A stretch of DNA of 64,000 nt from Pseudorhodoferax sp. Leaf267 (GTDB lineage Bacteria; Pseudomonadota; Gammaproteobacteria; Burkholderiales; Burkholderiaceae_C): contig NZ_LMMV01000001.1 of the NCBI RefSeq assembly GCF_001422405.1, forward strand, positions 1,083,489 through 1,147,488, given 5' to 3'. The notes under the pieces were generated by a model. That model did not search any database. It had not been told where the DNA came from and saw nothing but the letters and a program-made list of their open reading frames with translations. Made by a program: the position numbers and the translations under genes. Numbering within the stretch: the first letter of the stretch is position 1; every line of letters begins with the position of its first letter. Positions 32,751 through 41,454 of this stretch are shown here, piece after piece.

Positions 32751-34882
32751 GGTGTCTCCTTTGCGCCAATCAGTTTAGTCTTGAGCTGCTCGAACTCGCG
32801 GTCCACGTCCAGCGTCTGGCGGTTGCTGGACAAGGCCATCGTCGCCTCGGTGCCCTGCGCATGCGGCGCCATCCAGACCCAGAGCCGGCGCTCGCGCACG
32901 TACAGCATGGCGAACACGCCCAGGATCAGGAACAGGCAGCCCAGGTAGACGATGTTGCGCCCTGGCGCGCGCGCGACCTGGAACACGCTGGCCTGCACCT
33001 GCGTGAAGTTGGCCAGCTGGAAGGCCATGGGCGCCGGGTAGATCTGCGCGTCGCTGAGCGACAGCACGGCCTGCGTCATGAACGCCTGCGTCTTCTCGCT
33101 CGTGTCCAGCGGCTGGGCGCCGGCACGCTGCTGCGTCATCTGCACCAGCTCGAACAGCACGCCGTTCAGGATGCGGATCAGCACCTCGCTGGCGCGGCCA
33201 CGCTCGGCCTCGGGCACGTTGCTTTCCATGAAGTCGGCGATCGCCTGCAGCCCGCCGCGCGGTGTGGCCGAGGCCGCGTCCGCCGGCTCGCCCGCGAACA
33301 GCGCCAGCGCCTTGGAGGCCGAGGCCGCAAGCTGTTGCGCGAGCTCGGGCCGCGCCGGGTCGACGGCGCGCGCGGCATAGCGGCGCACGGCCTCGTCGCG
33401 CGTGGCGGCGTCCAGGATGCCGGCGCGCAGGCGCAAGAAGGTGTCCATGCTGCCCGCCTCGTCGGCCGGAATGCGCAGGTAGCGGAAGGAGTCGGCCGGG
33501 TTCTCGCGCATGCCCAGCAGGAAGGCCGGCACGGCGCCGTCGCCCATGTCCACGGGCAGCATGTAGTTGTGGAACTCCCGCGCCTGGCCGGCGGCGTCGC
33601 GCAGCTTGTAGGAAATGCTGGGGCCCACGTTGCGCAGCTCGCGGTGCGTGACGGTCTTGTTGCCGGCGCCCAGGCGCGCGTCGATGGCGCCGCGCAGGTC
33701 GACCTTGCGCACGTCGACGGGGGCCCCGGCGCCGGCACCGAAGTTCTCCACGTTGATCACGCGCAGGGCCGTGTACTCCAGCGTCATCTTCTCGCCGCCC
33801 TCACCGCCGCGCGTGAGCTCGGAGCTCCCCCCGATCACGCCCTCGATCTCGAAGGGCTTCACGCCAGGCGTGAGCGGCACGGCCTTGAGCTGCACGGTGG
33901 AGCCGCCGTCGTCGAAGCTGGACTGGTAGATCTCGATGCCCTTGTAGCTCGCCGGGTGGTTGACCTCCACGCGTGCGGGCGTCTGCCTGCCGGTCTCGCG
34001 GTCGTGGATCACGATGTCGCTGGCGAACAGCTTGGGCATGCCGGTCGAGTAGTACTCGACGATGAACTTCTTGAGCTCGATCGCGAAAGGCAGGTCCTGC
34101 AGCAACACGCCGTCGGACTGGGCCAGGATCGCTGTGCTGGACTGCGTGCCCTCGGCCACCATCAGGTTGCCGCGGAAGGTGGGGTTGCGCGGCGACAGCC
34201 GGTGCTCGGGGGCGACGTCGGCAAGCATGCCGCCGCCCTTGTAGATGGACTTGCCGTTGAACCAGGTCTGCGCGCGCACCACCAGGTCGCCGTCGAGCAG
34301 GCCGCCGATGCACACGAGCACGATGGCGCTGTGCGCCGCGATGTAGCCGAACTTGTTGGCCGCGCCGGCCTTGGCCGCCACCATCCAGCCCTCGCCAGCG
34401 GGTGTCTCGCGGCGCTGCAGCTTGACCTTCCAGCCGGCGCCGGCCAGCGCCTGGCCCACGCGCGCCGCAGCATGCTCGGGCGTGCCCGCCATGACGGACT
34501 GGGCGCGGTGGCCGAAGGCCTTCAGGCTCTGCGCGCGCATGTCTTCCTTGTAGACCTTGAGGTCGGCGAAGATCTTGGGCGCGCTGCGCGCGATGCACAG
34601 CGAGGTGCTGGTCACCAGGAAGGCCAGGATCAGCAGGAACCACCAGGCGCTGTAGACGGCGGGCAGGCTCAGCGTGTCGAACACCTGGGACCAGAACGGG
34701 CCGAACTGGTTCACATAGTTGTTGCTGGGCTCGTGCTGCTTGAGCACGGTGCCGATGACGGAGGCGATGCAGATCACCGTCAGCAGCGAGATCGCGAACC
34801 GCATGGACGACAGCAACTCGATCGCGACCCGCCATGCATGCGAGCCCGTCTTGACGCGAAGTCCGTGGGTGGTGATCGACAT
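32747..34882 (-). CDS. resB: Cytochrome c biogenesis protein ResB
   Basis: Partner of the CcsA/CcsB-type protein in System II cytochrome c maturation, 711 residues. It has four membrane spans: three near the N-terminus (FAISLLTVICIASVIGTVLK; PAVYSAWWFLLILAFLVTS; the IAAHSAIVLVCIGGLLDG region) and one before the C-terminus (NIVYLGCLFLILGVFAMLYV). A large periplasmic domain lies between the third and fourth spans. The motif KQHEPSNNYVNQFGPFWSQV after the first span is typical. First gene of the resB-ccsB operon. Confidence 0.93.
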   Translation of the reverse strand: MSITTHGLRVKTGSHAWRVAIELLSSMRFAISLLTVICIASVIGTVLKQHEPSNNYVNQFGPFWSQVFDTLSLPAVYSAWWFLLILAFLVTSTSLCIARSAPKIFADLKVYKEDMRAQSLKAFGHRAQSVMAGTPEHAAARVGQALAGAGWKVKLQRRETPAGEGWMVAAKAGAANKFGYIAAHSAIVLVCIGGLLDGDLVVRAQTWFNGKSIYKGGGMLADVAPEHRLSPRNPTFRGNLMVAEGTQSSTAILAQSDGVLLQDLPFAIELKKFIVEYYSTGMPKLFASDIVIHDRETGRQTPARVEVNHPASYKGIEIYQSSFDDGGSTVQLKAVPLTPGVKPFEIEGVIGGSSELTRGGEGGEKMTLEYTALRVINVENFGAGAGAPVDVRKVDLRGAIDARLGAGNKTVTHRELRNVGPSISYKLRDAAGQAREFHNYMLPVDMGDGAVPAFLLGMRENPADSFRYLRIPADEAGSMDTFLRLRAGILDAATRDEAVRRYAARAVDPARPELAQQLAASASKALALFAGEPADAASATPRGGLQAIADFMESNVPEAERGRASEVLIRILNGVLFELVQMTQQRAGAQPLDTSEKTQAFMTQAVLSLSDAQIYPAPMAFQLANFTQVQASVFQVARAPGRNIVYLGCLFLILGVFAMLYVRERRLWVWMAPHAQGTEATMALSSNRQTLDVDREFEQLKTKLIGAKETP

Positions 34883-34914
34883 CGTCTGCAGTTCAGCCGC
34901 GCCAGGAATGGCGC

Positions 34915-34953
34915 CACAAAGAAAAAGCGGGCCATCCCGCGCGAAGGCCCGCT
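34915..34953 (-). terminator. Intrinsic terminator downstream of the cytochrome c4 gene
   Basis: On the minus strand, about 80 bp after the stop of the cytochrome c4 gene, AGCGGGCC (34946-34953 read in reverse) pairs perfectly with GGCCCGCT (34926-34933) across a 12-nt loop. It is followed immediately by TTTTTCTTT. Strong GC stem plus T-tract in the correct orientation; it separates the cytochrome gene from resB-ccsB on the same strand. Confidence 0.8.
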
Positions 34954-35034
34954 GGTCCGGCCCTCTGCTTAGGCCGAGGATCCGGCACTTGGTTCCGCAA
35001 GCAGGCGCGTGCGCACGCCCGCTTGCGTGTCAAT

Positions 35035-35676
35035 TCAACGCAGGCCGGCGATGTAGTCGGAGACGGCGCGGATTTCGCGGTCATTGAGCTTGGCGGCCAC
35101 ACCCGTCATCTGGGCATTGTTCTTGCGCTTGCCATCACGGAACGCAGTGAGTTGCGTGGCCGTGTAGTCGGCATGCTGGCCCGACAGGCGCGGGTACTGC
35201 GACGGGATGCCGGCGCCATTCGGGCTGTGGCAGCCGGCGCAGGCGGCGATCTGCCGGTCGGGCACGCCACCGCGGTAGATGCGCTCGCCCAGCATCACGA
35301 GTTCCTTGTCCTTGGCAAAGCCGGCCTTGGCCGGCTTGGTCGTGACCCAGTACGAGATGTTGCGCATGTCCTCGTCGCTGAGCGTGGAGGCGAAGCCCTT
35401 CATGATCGGGTTGTCGCGCTTGCCCTCCTTGAACTCCTGCAACTGTTTGACCAGGTACTCCGGGTGTTGCTGCGACAGCTTGGGATTGGCCGGAATGGCG
35501 GAATTGCCGTCGGCACCATGGCAGGCTGCGCACACGGCGGTGTAGCCCTGCTCGCCCTTGACCAGATCCGGCTTGGCCGCCTTGGCAGGCGCGGCGGGCT
35601 TTCCGTCCGCAGCGGCGCTGGAGAACGACGCTGCCGCAAGCATGGCAGCCAGGAGCATGGGAGCAAGCAACTTCAT
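35035..35676 (-). CDS. Di-heme cytochrome c4
   Basis: Periplasmic two-heme cytochrome c, 213 residues from the ATG at 35674-35676. A signal peptide ends around SSAAA. Two covalent heme sites are present: CAACH in YTAVCAACHGADGNSA and CAGCH in AACAGCHSPNGAGIP. Each half contains the axial-methionine region (NPIMKGFASTLSDEDMRNI; NAQMTGVAAKLNDREI), which supports the duplicated c4 fold. It probably donates electrons to a terminal oxidase. Its location beside the System II maturation genes is sensible. On the minus strand TTGTAG and CATATA spaced by 17 bp upstream could be its promoter (weak). Confidence 0.9.
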   Translation of the reverse strand: MKLLAPMLLAAMLAAASFSSAAADGKPAAPAKAAKPDLVKGEQGYTAVCAACHGADGNSAIPANPKLSQQHPEYLVKQLQEFKEGKRDNPIMKGFASTLSDEDMRNISYWVTTKPAKAGFAKDKELVMLGERIYRGGVPDRQIAACAGCHSPNGAGIPSQYPRLSGQHADYTATQLTAFRDGKRKNNAQMTGVAAKLNDREIRAVSDYIAGLR

Positions 35677-35748
35677 ATCGAGGGTGGTTTTATATGCGCA
35701 AAACCCGGCGATTCTACAATGCGACCCCGCGCCCTCCCGATTGCCGAC

Positions 35749-36468
35749 ATGACCGCACCCGCTCCCGCAGCCTCCTCGGCAGCCCCTTCCCCCACCGAGG
35801 CGCCGCCCACGGCACCGACTGCGGTCGTCGCCTCGGGCTGGCTGCACACCGCCCGCTTCCTGACCACGGCGCCGCAGCTGCAGTTCCTGCCCGCATTGGA
35901 CGTGCCCGAGATCGCATTCGTGGGCCGCTCCAATGCCGGCAAGTCCACCTGCATCAACACGCTGACGCAGCAAAAGCAGCTGGCCTTCGCATCCAAGAAG
36001 CCCGGCCGCACGCAGCACATCAACCTGTTCGCCCTCGGCAAGCAGGGCGTCACCGACGCCGTGCTGGCCGACCTGCCGGGCTACGGCTACGCGGCCGTGC
36101 CCAAGGCCGACAAGCTGCGCTGGCAGCAGGTCATGGCCAATTACCTGGTCACGCGCGAGAACCTCAAGGGCATCGTGCTGCTGTGCGACCCGCGCCTGGG
36201 CCTGACCGAGCTGGACGAGGTGCTGCTCGAAGTGGTGCGCCCGCGCGTGGAAGAGGGGCTCAAGTTCCTGCTGCTGTTGACCAAGGCCGACAAGCTCACG
36301 CGCATGGAGGCCACCAAGGCCTTGTCGATCGCGAAGCTGCAGGCCGGCGGCGGCCATGCGGCGCTGTTCTCTGCGCTCAAGCGCACGGGCATCGACGAGG
36401 CCAGCCGCATGCTGTGGCAGTGGGCGCACCCCGACGGCCTGGCCGCACCCGCCGCCCCGTCTCAGTAA
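35749..36468 (+). CDS. engB: Ribosome biogenesis GTP-binding protein EngB (YihA/YsxC)
   Basis: Essential GTPase for 50S ribosome assembly. Start taken at 35749 (MTAPAPAASS, 239 residues); an in-frame ATG at 35719 would add ten residues but overlaps a TACAAT sequence that looks like a -10 element. An Ala/Pro/Ser-rich N-terminal extension precedes the G domain. G1 is GRSNAGKST, G3 is DLPGYGYA and G4 is TKAD. The cysteine in GKSTCINTL and the KKPGRTQHINLF switch region are characteristic. It is divergent from the cytochrome c4 gene, and its 3' end overlaps the convergent acyltransferase gene by 7 bp. Confidence 0.93.
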   Translation: MTAPAPAASSAAPSPTEAPPTAPTAVVASGWLHTARFLTTAPQLQFLPALDVPEIAFVGRSNAGKSTCINTLTQQKQLAFASKKPGRTQHINLFALGKQGVTDAVLADLPGYGYAAVPKADKLRWQQVMANYLVTRENLKGIVLLCDPRLGLTELDEVLLEVVRPRVEEGLKFLLLLTKADKLTRMEATKALSIAKLQAGGGHAALFSALKRTGIDEASRMLWQWAHPDGLAAPAAPSQ

Positions 36469-37331
36469 ACGGAAGCCGCTCCCGGCGGCCGCGTCTTGAA
36501 GCGCTTGTGCACCCAGAAGTACTGCGCGGGCATCGCGTCGATGTAGCCCTGCAGGCGCTGGTTCATGCGCGCCGTGTCGGCCACCGCATCGTCGGTCGGA
36601 AACTGCTCCCAGGCCGGCAGCACCTGCACCTCGTAGCCTTGCCGCGTCATGCGCGTGACGACCGGCACCACGCGCGCGCGGCCCAGCCGTGCGAAGCGCG
36701 CCAGTGAGGGCACGGTCGCGGCCGGCACGCCATAGAACGGCACGAACACCGAATCGCGTGCGCCGAAATCCATGTCGGGCAGCAGGTAGACCGGCTCGCC
36801 CGCGCGCAGCGCCGCCACCACGGGCTTGATGCCGTCGGCGCGGTTGTAGAGCTTCGCATTGCCGAAACGCTGGCGGCCCCGGGCGACCCAGGCGTCGATG
36901 ACCAGGTTGGACTGCGGCGTGTAGATGGTGGCGAACTGGCGCGGGATCTGCTGCGACAGCGCCGTGGCGCCCGCGTCCAGCCCGACGAAGTGCGGCGCGA
37001 AGATCAACACCGGCGACTGGCCGTCAAACTGCGCCAGCTCGCCCGTCATGCGCAAGCGCCTGCGCGTGGTTTCGGGCCGGCCATGCCAGAGCCAGGAGCG
37101 GTCCAGCCAGGCTTGCAGGAACACCACGAAGGACCGGCGCGCCAGCGCCTCGCGCTCGGCCGCGGGCATGTCCGGAAAGCACAGCGCCAGGTTGGTCAGC
37201 GCGATGCGGCGGCGGCTGCCCACGAGCCGGTACAGCAGTTGCGCCAGCAGCCAGCCCAGCCCGCGCACCAGCGGCAAGGGCAGCGGCGCCAGCAGGCGCA
37301 TCAGCACGATGGCGACGCGCGCCAGCATCAA
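36462..37331 (-). CDS. Lysophospholipid/lipid A acyltransferase, LpxL/HtrB family
   Basis: Inner-membrane lauroyl/myristoyl-type acyltransferase acting on Kdo-lipid A or its precursor. The 289-residue protein has an N-terminal membrane-associated region (MMLARVAIVLMRLLAPLP). The catalytic HX4D motif is FAPHFVGLD, and RRRIALTNLALCFPDM, YLLPDMDFGARDSVFVPFYG and the C-terminal YFWVHKRFKTRPPG (the EQYxWxHRRFK equivalent) are typical of the family. LpxL versus LpxM cannot be decided from this sequence alone. It is divergent from metK. Confidence 0.88.
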   Translation of the reverse strand: MMLARVAIVLMRLLAPLPLPLVRGLGWLLAQLLYRLVGSRRRIALTNLALCFPDMPAAEREALARRSFVVFLQAWLDRSWLWHGRPETTRRRLRMTGELAQFDGQSPVLIFAPHFVGLDAGATALSQQIPRQFATIYTPQSNLVIDAWVARGRQRFGNAKLYNRADGIKPVVAALRAGEPVYLLPDMDFGARDSVFVPFYGVPAATVPSLARFARLGRARVVPVVTRMTRQGYEVQVLPAWEQFPTDDAVADTARMNQRLQGYIDAMPAQYFWVHKRFKTRPPGAASVY

Positions 37332-37383
37332 GAACGGCCCGCCGGCGGCAAGGGGAAACAGGGCATGGGTCTAGAATCGCGGC

Positions 37384-37440
37384 GGTCGCCGAGTTATTGA
37401 ACTACTTGCAGGGCGACCTTAAACACATCTGCTAAAGCGT
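37384..37440 (+). ncRNA. Probable SAM-II riboswitch upstream of metK
   Basis: A perfect 7-bp stem GGTCGCC/GGCGACC (37384-37390 with 37412-37418) encloses a 21-nt loop ending in TTGCAG. Downstream comes TTAAACACATCTGCTAAAGCG. The loop GCAG can pair with CTGC (37429-37432), giving an H-type pseudoknot. The order stem, GAnUU-like loop start, UUGCA, stem, UAAA, GCUAAA matches the SAM-II (metA motif) aptamer as I remember it. The metK start is 72 bp downstream, so SAM sensing upstream of SAM synthetase makes biological sense. I could not run a covariance model; SAM-V, which shares this core, is the alternative. Confidence 0.65.
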
Positions 37441-37511
37441 TCGCCGCAAGCTCCGGCTCAAGGCAACGCAAGACGTGACAGCCTTTTTGCGAAGCACAGG
37501 AGTTTATTCAA

Positions 37512-38693
37512 ATGGCGAACGACTTTCTCTTCACGTCCGAATCCGTGTCCGAAGGCCACCCCGACAAGGTGGCGGACCAGATCTCCGACGCGATCCTCGA
37601 CGCGATCTTCCAGCAGGACCCGCTCTCGCGCGTGGCCGCCGAGACGCTGACCAACACCGGCCTGGTGGTGCTGGCGGGCGAGATCACCACCAACGCGCAC
37701 GTGGACTACATCCAGGTCGCGCGCGACACCATCAAGCGCATCGGCTACGACAACACCGACTACGGCATCGACTACAAGGGCTGCGCGGTCATGGTCTGCT
37801 ACGACAAGCAGTCCAACGACATCGCCCAGGGCGTGGACCATGCCAGCGACGACCACCTGAACACCGGCGCTGGCGACCAGGGCCTGATGTTCGGCTACGC
37901 CTGCGACGAGACGCCCGAGCTGATGCCCGCGCCCATCTACTACGCGCACCGCCTGGTCGAGCGCCAGGCCCAGCTGCGCAAGGACGGCCGCCTGCCCTTC
38001 CTGCGGCCCGACGCCAAGAGCCAGGTGACGATGCGCTACGTGGACGGCAAGCCGCACAGCATCGACACCGTGGTGCTGTCCACCCAGCACCACCCCGACC
38101 AGAGCGAGACCTCCAAGAAGATGAAGGCCAGCTTCACCGAAGCCATCATCGAGGAGCTCATCAAGCCCGTGCTGCCCAAGGAGTGGCTCAAGGACACCAA
38201 GTACCTGATCAACCCGACCGGCCGCTTCGTCATCGGCGGCCCGCAGGGCGATTGCGGCCTCACGGGCCGCAAGATCATCGTCGACACCTACGGCGGCGCC
38301 TGCCCGCACGGTGGCGGCGCGTTCTCGGGCAAGGACCCGTCCAAGGTCGACCGCTCGGCCGCCTATGCCGCGCGCTACGTGGCCAAGAACATCGTGGCCG
38401 CCGGCCTGGCGCGCCAGTGCCAGATCCAGGTGGCCTACGCCATCGGCGTGGCACGGCCGATGAACATCACGGTCTACACCGAAGGCACGGGCGTGGTCTC
38501 CGACGAGAAGCTGTCGGCGCTGGTGGCCGAACACTTCGACCTGCGGCCCAAGGGCATCATCCAGATGCTCGACCTGCTGCGTCCGATCTACGAGAAGACC
38601 GCGGCCTACGGCCACTTCGGCCGTGAAGAGCCGGAGTTCTCGTGGGAGCGCACGGACAAGGCTGCGGCGCTGCGTGCAGCGGCAGGCCTGTGA
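37512..38693 (+). CDS. metK: S-adenosylmethionine synthetase
   Basis: Makes S-adenosylmethionine from methionine and ATP. The 393-residue protein shows [19 protein letters not shown] at the N-terminus, the ATP-binding hexapeptide GAGDQG, the P-loop-like [20 protein letters not shown], and [20 protein letters not shown]. The RBS AGGAG (37498-37502) lies 9 nt before the ATG. The last residues are [11 protein letters not shown]; two further in-tandem copies of this gene tail follow (38658-38850), so the native stop may have been altered by duplication. Regulation by the upstream SAM-II-like element is probable. Confidence 0.97.
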   Translation: MANDFLFTSESVSEGHPDKVADQISDAILDAIFQQDPLSRVAAETLTNTGLVVLAGEITTNAHVDYIQVARDTIKRIGYDNTDYGIDYKGCAVMVCYDKQSNDIAQGVDHASDDHLNTGAGDQGLMFGYACDETPELMPAPIYYAHRLVERQAQLRKDGRLPFLRPDAKSQVTMRYVDGKPHSIDTVVLSTQHHPDQSETSKKMKASFTEAIIEELIKPVLPKEWLKDTKYLINPTGRFVIGGPQGDCGLTGRKIIVDTYGGACPHGGGAFSGKDPSKVDRSAAYAARYVAKNIVAAGLARQCQIQVAYAIGVARPMNITVYTEGTGVVSDEKLSALVAEHFDLRPKGIIQMLDLLRPIYEKTAAYGHFGREEPEFSWERTDKAAALRAAAGL

Positions 38694-38850
38694 AGGCCTG
38701 CGTCCGCGCCAGCGGACCCGCAGACTTGCGCTACAAGGCTGCGGCGCTGCGTGCAGCGGCAGGCCTGTGAAGGCCTGCGTCCGCGCCAGCAGACCCGCAG
38801 ACTTGCGCTACGAGGCTGCCGCCTTGCGCGCCGCTGCTGGCCTGAAGTAA
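38658..38850 (+). repeat. 77-bp tandem duplication of the metK 3' end
   Basis: Copy 1 is at 38658-38734 and copy 2 at 38735-38811, almost identical (AAGGCTGCGGCGCTGCGTGC as first bases). A partial diverged copy starts at 38812 (GAGGCTGCCGCCTTGCGCGC) and ends with TGAAGTAA at about 38850. Copy 1 carries the actual metK stop at 38691-38693. The partial copy in its own frame encodes [16 protein letters not shown], which looks like the ancestral MetK C-terminus. Since 77 is not a multiple of three, duplication shifted and shortened the tail. The rest of 38694-38862 has no gene. Confidence 0.85.
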
Positions 38851-38862
38851 GCAGACCCGACC

Positions 38863-40092
38863 ATGAGCGCAGAGGCTACGCCCCTGTGGCGCGGCCCGCG
38901 CTGGGCCCTGGCGGTGTTGCTCGCCACACTGGGCATGCTGGGCCCGTTCGCGATCGACACCTACATCCCGGCCTTCTCCGGCATCGCGCGCTCGCTCGGC
39001 GCAACGCCGGTGGAGATGCAGCAAACGCTCTCGGCCTACCTGTTCGGCTTCGCGTTCATGAACCTGTTCCACGGCGCGCTGTCGGACAGCTTCGGCCGTC
39101 GGCCCGTGGTGCTGTGGGGCATCGGCGTCTTCACGCTCGCCTCGGCCGGCTGCGCGCTGGCGCAGAACATCGAGCAGCTGGTCTTCTTCCGCGCCTTGCA
39201 GGGCCTGTCGACCGGCGCCGGCATCGTGGTCTCGCGCGCGGTGATCCGCGACGTGTACCCGCCGGCCGAGGCGCAGAAGGTCATGAGCCAGGTGACCATC
39301 TACTTCGGCGTGGCACCGGCCATCGCGCCCATCGTGGGCGGCTGGCTGTTCGTGCACCTGGGCTGGCACAGCGTGTTCTGGTTCCTCACGGGCGTCGGTG
39401 TCGTGATGTTGATCAGCAACTGGAAGCTGCTGCCCGAGACGCTGCGGCCCGCGCAGCGCCAGCCCTTCCGCGTGCCCCAGCTCATGCGCGGTTACCGCGC
39501 GCTGATCACCGACCCGCGCTTCGTGCTGCTGGCCTTCGCGAGCGGCGTGCCGTTCAACGGCATGTTCCTGTACGTGCTGTCGGCGCCCGAATTCCTGGGC
39601 ACGCTGCTGGGCCTGGCGCCCACGCAGTTCTTCTGGTTCTTCCTGCTGACCATCGCCGGCATCATGGGCGGCGCCTGGGCCAGCGGCCGGCTGGCCGGGC
39701 GCATCGCGCCCAAGCGGCAGATCCGCCACGGCTTTCTGATCATGACGGTGGTTGCGGTGCTGAATCTGGCCGCCAACCTGCTGTGGACGGCGCACCCGCT
39801 GTGGGCGCTGCCGCCGATCGCGGTGTTCGCATTCGGCTGGGCGCTGATGGTGCCCGTGGTCACCTTGCTGGTGCTGGACCTGCACCCCACGCGGCGCGGC
39901 ATGGCCTCGTCGCTGCAGGCGGTGGTCGGCTCCACGGCCAACGGCGTCGTGGCCGGCGTGATCGCGCCGCTGGTCATGCATTCCACCGTGTTGCTGGCCA
40001 CGGCCTCGCTGGTGATGATGGCCATCGGCCTGGTGTCCTGGATCTGGCTGCACCGGCGCTGGCCCGAGATCGGGCGCAACGCCAGCACCTGA
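38863..40092 (+). CDS. Multidrug effflux MFS transporter, Bcr/CflA family
   Basis: A 409-residue 12-span major facilitator of the Bcr/CflA drug-resistance subfamily, predicted to export small drugs by proton antiport. Diagnostic pieces are the first-span end GPFAIDTYIPAFSGIARSLG, motif A variant GALSDSFGRRPVVLWG, and motif C-type QGLSTGAGIVVSRAVIRDVY. The GVAPAIAPIVGGWL segment in span 5 is also present. It starts 13 bp after the last metK-tail repeat and may be read through from metK. It is convergent with the porin gene, with only 4 bp between the stops. Confidence 0.9.
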   Translation: MSAEATPLWRGPRWALAVLLATLGMLGPFAIDTYIPAFSGIARSLGATPVEMQQTLSAYLFGFAFMNLFHGALSDSFGRRPVVLWGIGVFTLASAGCALAQNIEQLVFFRALQGLSTGAGIVVSRAVIRDVYPPAEAQKVMSQVTIYFGVAPAIAPIVGGWLFVHLGWHSVFWFLTGVGVVMLISNWKLLPETLRPAQRQPFRVPQLMRGYRALITDPRFVLLAFASGVPFNGMFLYVLSAPEFLGTLLGLAPTQFFWFFLLTIAGIMGGAWASGRLAGRIAPKRQIRHGFLIMTVVAVLNLAANLLWTAHPLWALPPIAVFAFGWALMVPVVTLLVLDLHPTRRGMASSLQAVVGSTANGVVAGVIAPLVMHSTVLLATASLVMMAIGLVSWIWLHRRWPEIGRNAST

Positions 40093-40096
40093 CCGC

Positions 40097-41143
40097 TCAG
40101 AAGTTGTGCCGCATGCCCAGCATCACGTTGGCGCGGCGGCCCTTGCTGCCGTAGTCGTCGGCCAGCAGTTCCACGTAGCCGTCCTTCCAGCGCGTGCTGT
40201 CCACATAGGCATAGACCGCCGTGCGCTTGGACAGGCTGTAGTAGGCCGACAGTGCCAGCGTGTTGCGCCTGGCATCCAGCCCGCCGTCGTTTTCCTGCCG
40301 GTCGCGGTAGAACGCGGCCAGGAAGGTCCACTGCCCCACGGGGTACACCGCACCCAGCGAGTACAGGTTGCCCTTGACCTCGCCAGGGATCGCGAACAAC
40401 TGGTTGTGACGCTGGTAATTGGCGTACAGGATGACCGGGCCCACCATGTAGGAGCCGCCCACGCCCCAGACGCGCTTCTTCGGCTCGCCGCTCGTGGCAT
40501 CGGTGTTCGGGTCACGCTGCTCGTAGTAGCCGCTGATGCCGTTCGGCCCCACCGCGTACTTGAGCGTGGCACCCGCGTACCGGCCCTTGCCGCCAACGCC
40601 CGGCACCTCGCCCGGCGCGGCGATCAGCGCGAGGCCCACCGGGCCCCAGTCCTTGCCATAGCGCACGGCGTTGTCGATGTGCACCGGGTCCGTGCCGGCG
40701 CTGTAGGCCAGGAAAGGCACGCTCTCGGCCACGTTGGAGATGCCGTACATCGGGTCGAAGGTGTTGTAGTGCTCGAACATCACCGTGTACTGGCGGCCCA
40801 GGCGCAGCTCGCCATAGCTGCCCGACAGGCCGACCCAGGCCTCGCGGCTGAAGGCGCGCGTGTTGTCGGCCAGGTCGCCATTGGCGGCATTGAAGCCGTT
40901 CTCCAGCTTGAAGTTGGCCTTCAGACCGCCTCCCATGTCTTCCGTGCCTTTGAAGCCGAGCCGGCTGCTGCCCGTGGCGCCGGGGCCGAGCGCGGTGCGC
41001 GAATGGCCGTTGCCATCGGCGTTGGTGTCATGGCGCACGGCCACGTCGACGACGCCGTACAGCGTCACGCTGGACTGGCCCCACGCCATGCCGGCCAGAG
41101 CCAGGCCCAGCAGCGGCGCGCATTGTTGGATTGAGATCTTCAT
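40097..41143 (-). CDS. Gram-negative porin (Burkholderiales type, OmpC-like)
   Basis: Outer-membrane general porin, 348 residues from the ATG at 41141-41143 (MKISIQQCAPLLG). The signal peptide ends in GMAWGQ and the mature protein begins SSVTLYGVVDVAVRHD, the usual start of betaproteobacterial porins. Further motifs are GSSRLGFKGTEDMGGGLKA, FSREAWVGLSGSYGELRLGR, and the C-terminal strand GRRANVMLGMRHNF with terminal Phe for Bam recognition. The ion selectivity cannot be inferred. Confidence 0.92.
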   Translation of the reverse strand: MKISIQQCAPLLGLALAGMAWGQSSVTLYGVVDVAVRHDTNADGNGHSRTALGPGATGSSRLGFKGTEDMGGGLKANFKLENGFNAANGDLADNTRAFSREAWVGLSGSYGELRLGRQYTVMFEHYNTFDPMYGISNVAESVPFLAYSAGTDPVHIDNAVRYGKDWGPVGLALIAAPGEVPGVGGKGRYAGATLKYAVGPNGISGYYEQRDPNTDATSGEPKKRVWGVGGSYMVGPVILYANYQRHNQLFAIPGEVKGNLYSLGAVYPVGQWTFLAAFYRDRQENDGGLDARRNTLALSAYYSLSKRTAVYAYVDSTRWKDGYVELLADDYGSKGRRANVMLGMRHNF

Positions 41144-41454
41144 TTCACCGGCTCCACGACAAGGTTGATGGCCGGGCCGCCTGGGCGGCACCGGGCCTGT
41201 CTGCAGCAGCCTCGCGGGCATTGCGATTGCCCGGCCGCCGCCACAGAACGGCGCGCGCATCGTGCGGGGCGTTGGCGTGAGGCGACACAGGTGCATACCC
41301 CCAAGCTGTCGAATCACAGGACAGTGCGCAATCGCACAACGATCTGTTTCGGCACACAACGACGTCCGCGCACAACGCCGCGCCGGCGATGGAACGAATC
41401 AGAGGCCGAAGCGCTCCCACCTTGCTTCGCACCCAAGCCCCCGCCACGCCCTGC
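41144..41454. other. Intergenic region between porin and ABC transporter genes
   Basis: About 310 bp between two divergent genes. No credible ORF was found. A small hairpin GTGCG-CAAT-CGCAC lies near 41322-41335. The segment should contain both promoters, but no convincing -35/-10 pair stands out in either direction. Confidence 0.4.

Noticed and set aside
35719..35748. Earlier ATG for engB
   Set aside because: It lies within a TACAAT sequence that may be a promoter -10, and the next ATG (35749) gives a normal protein. It remains possible.
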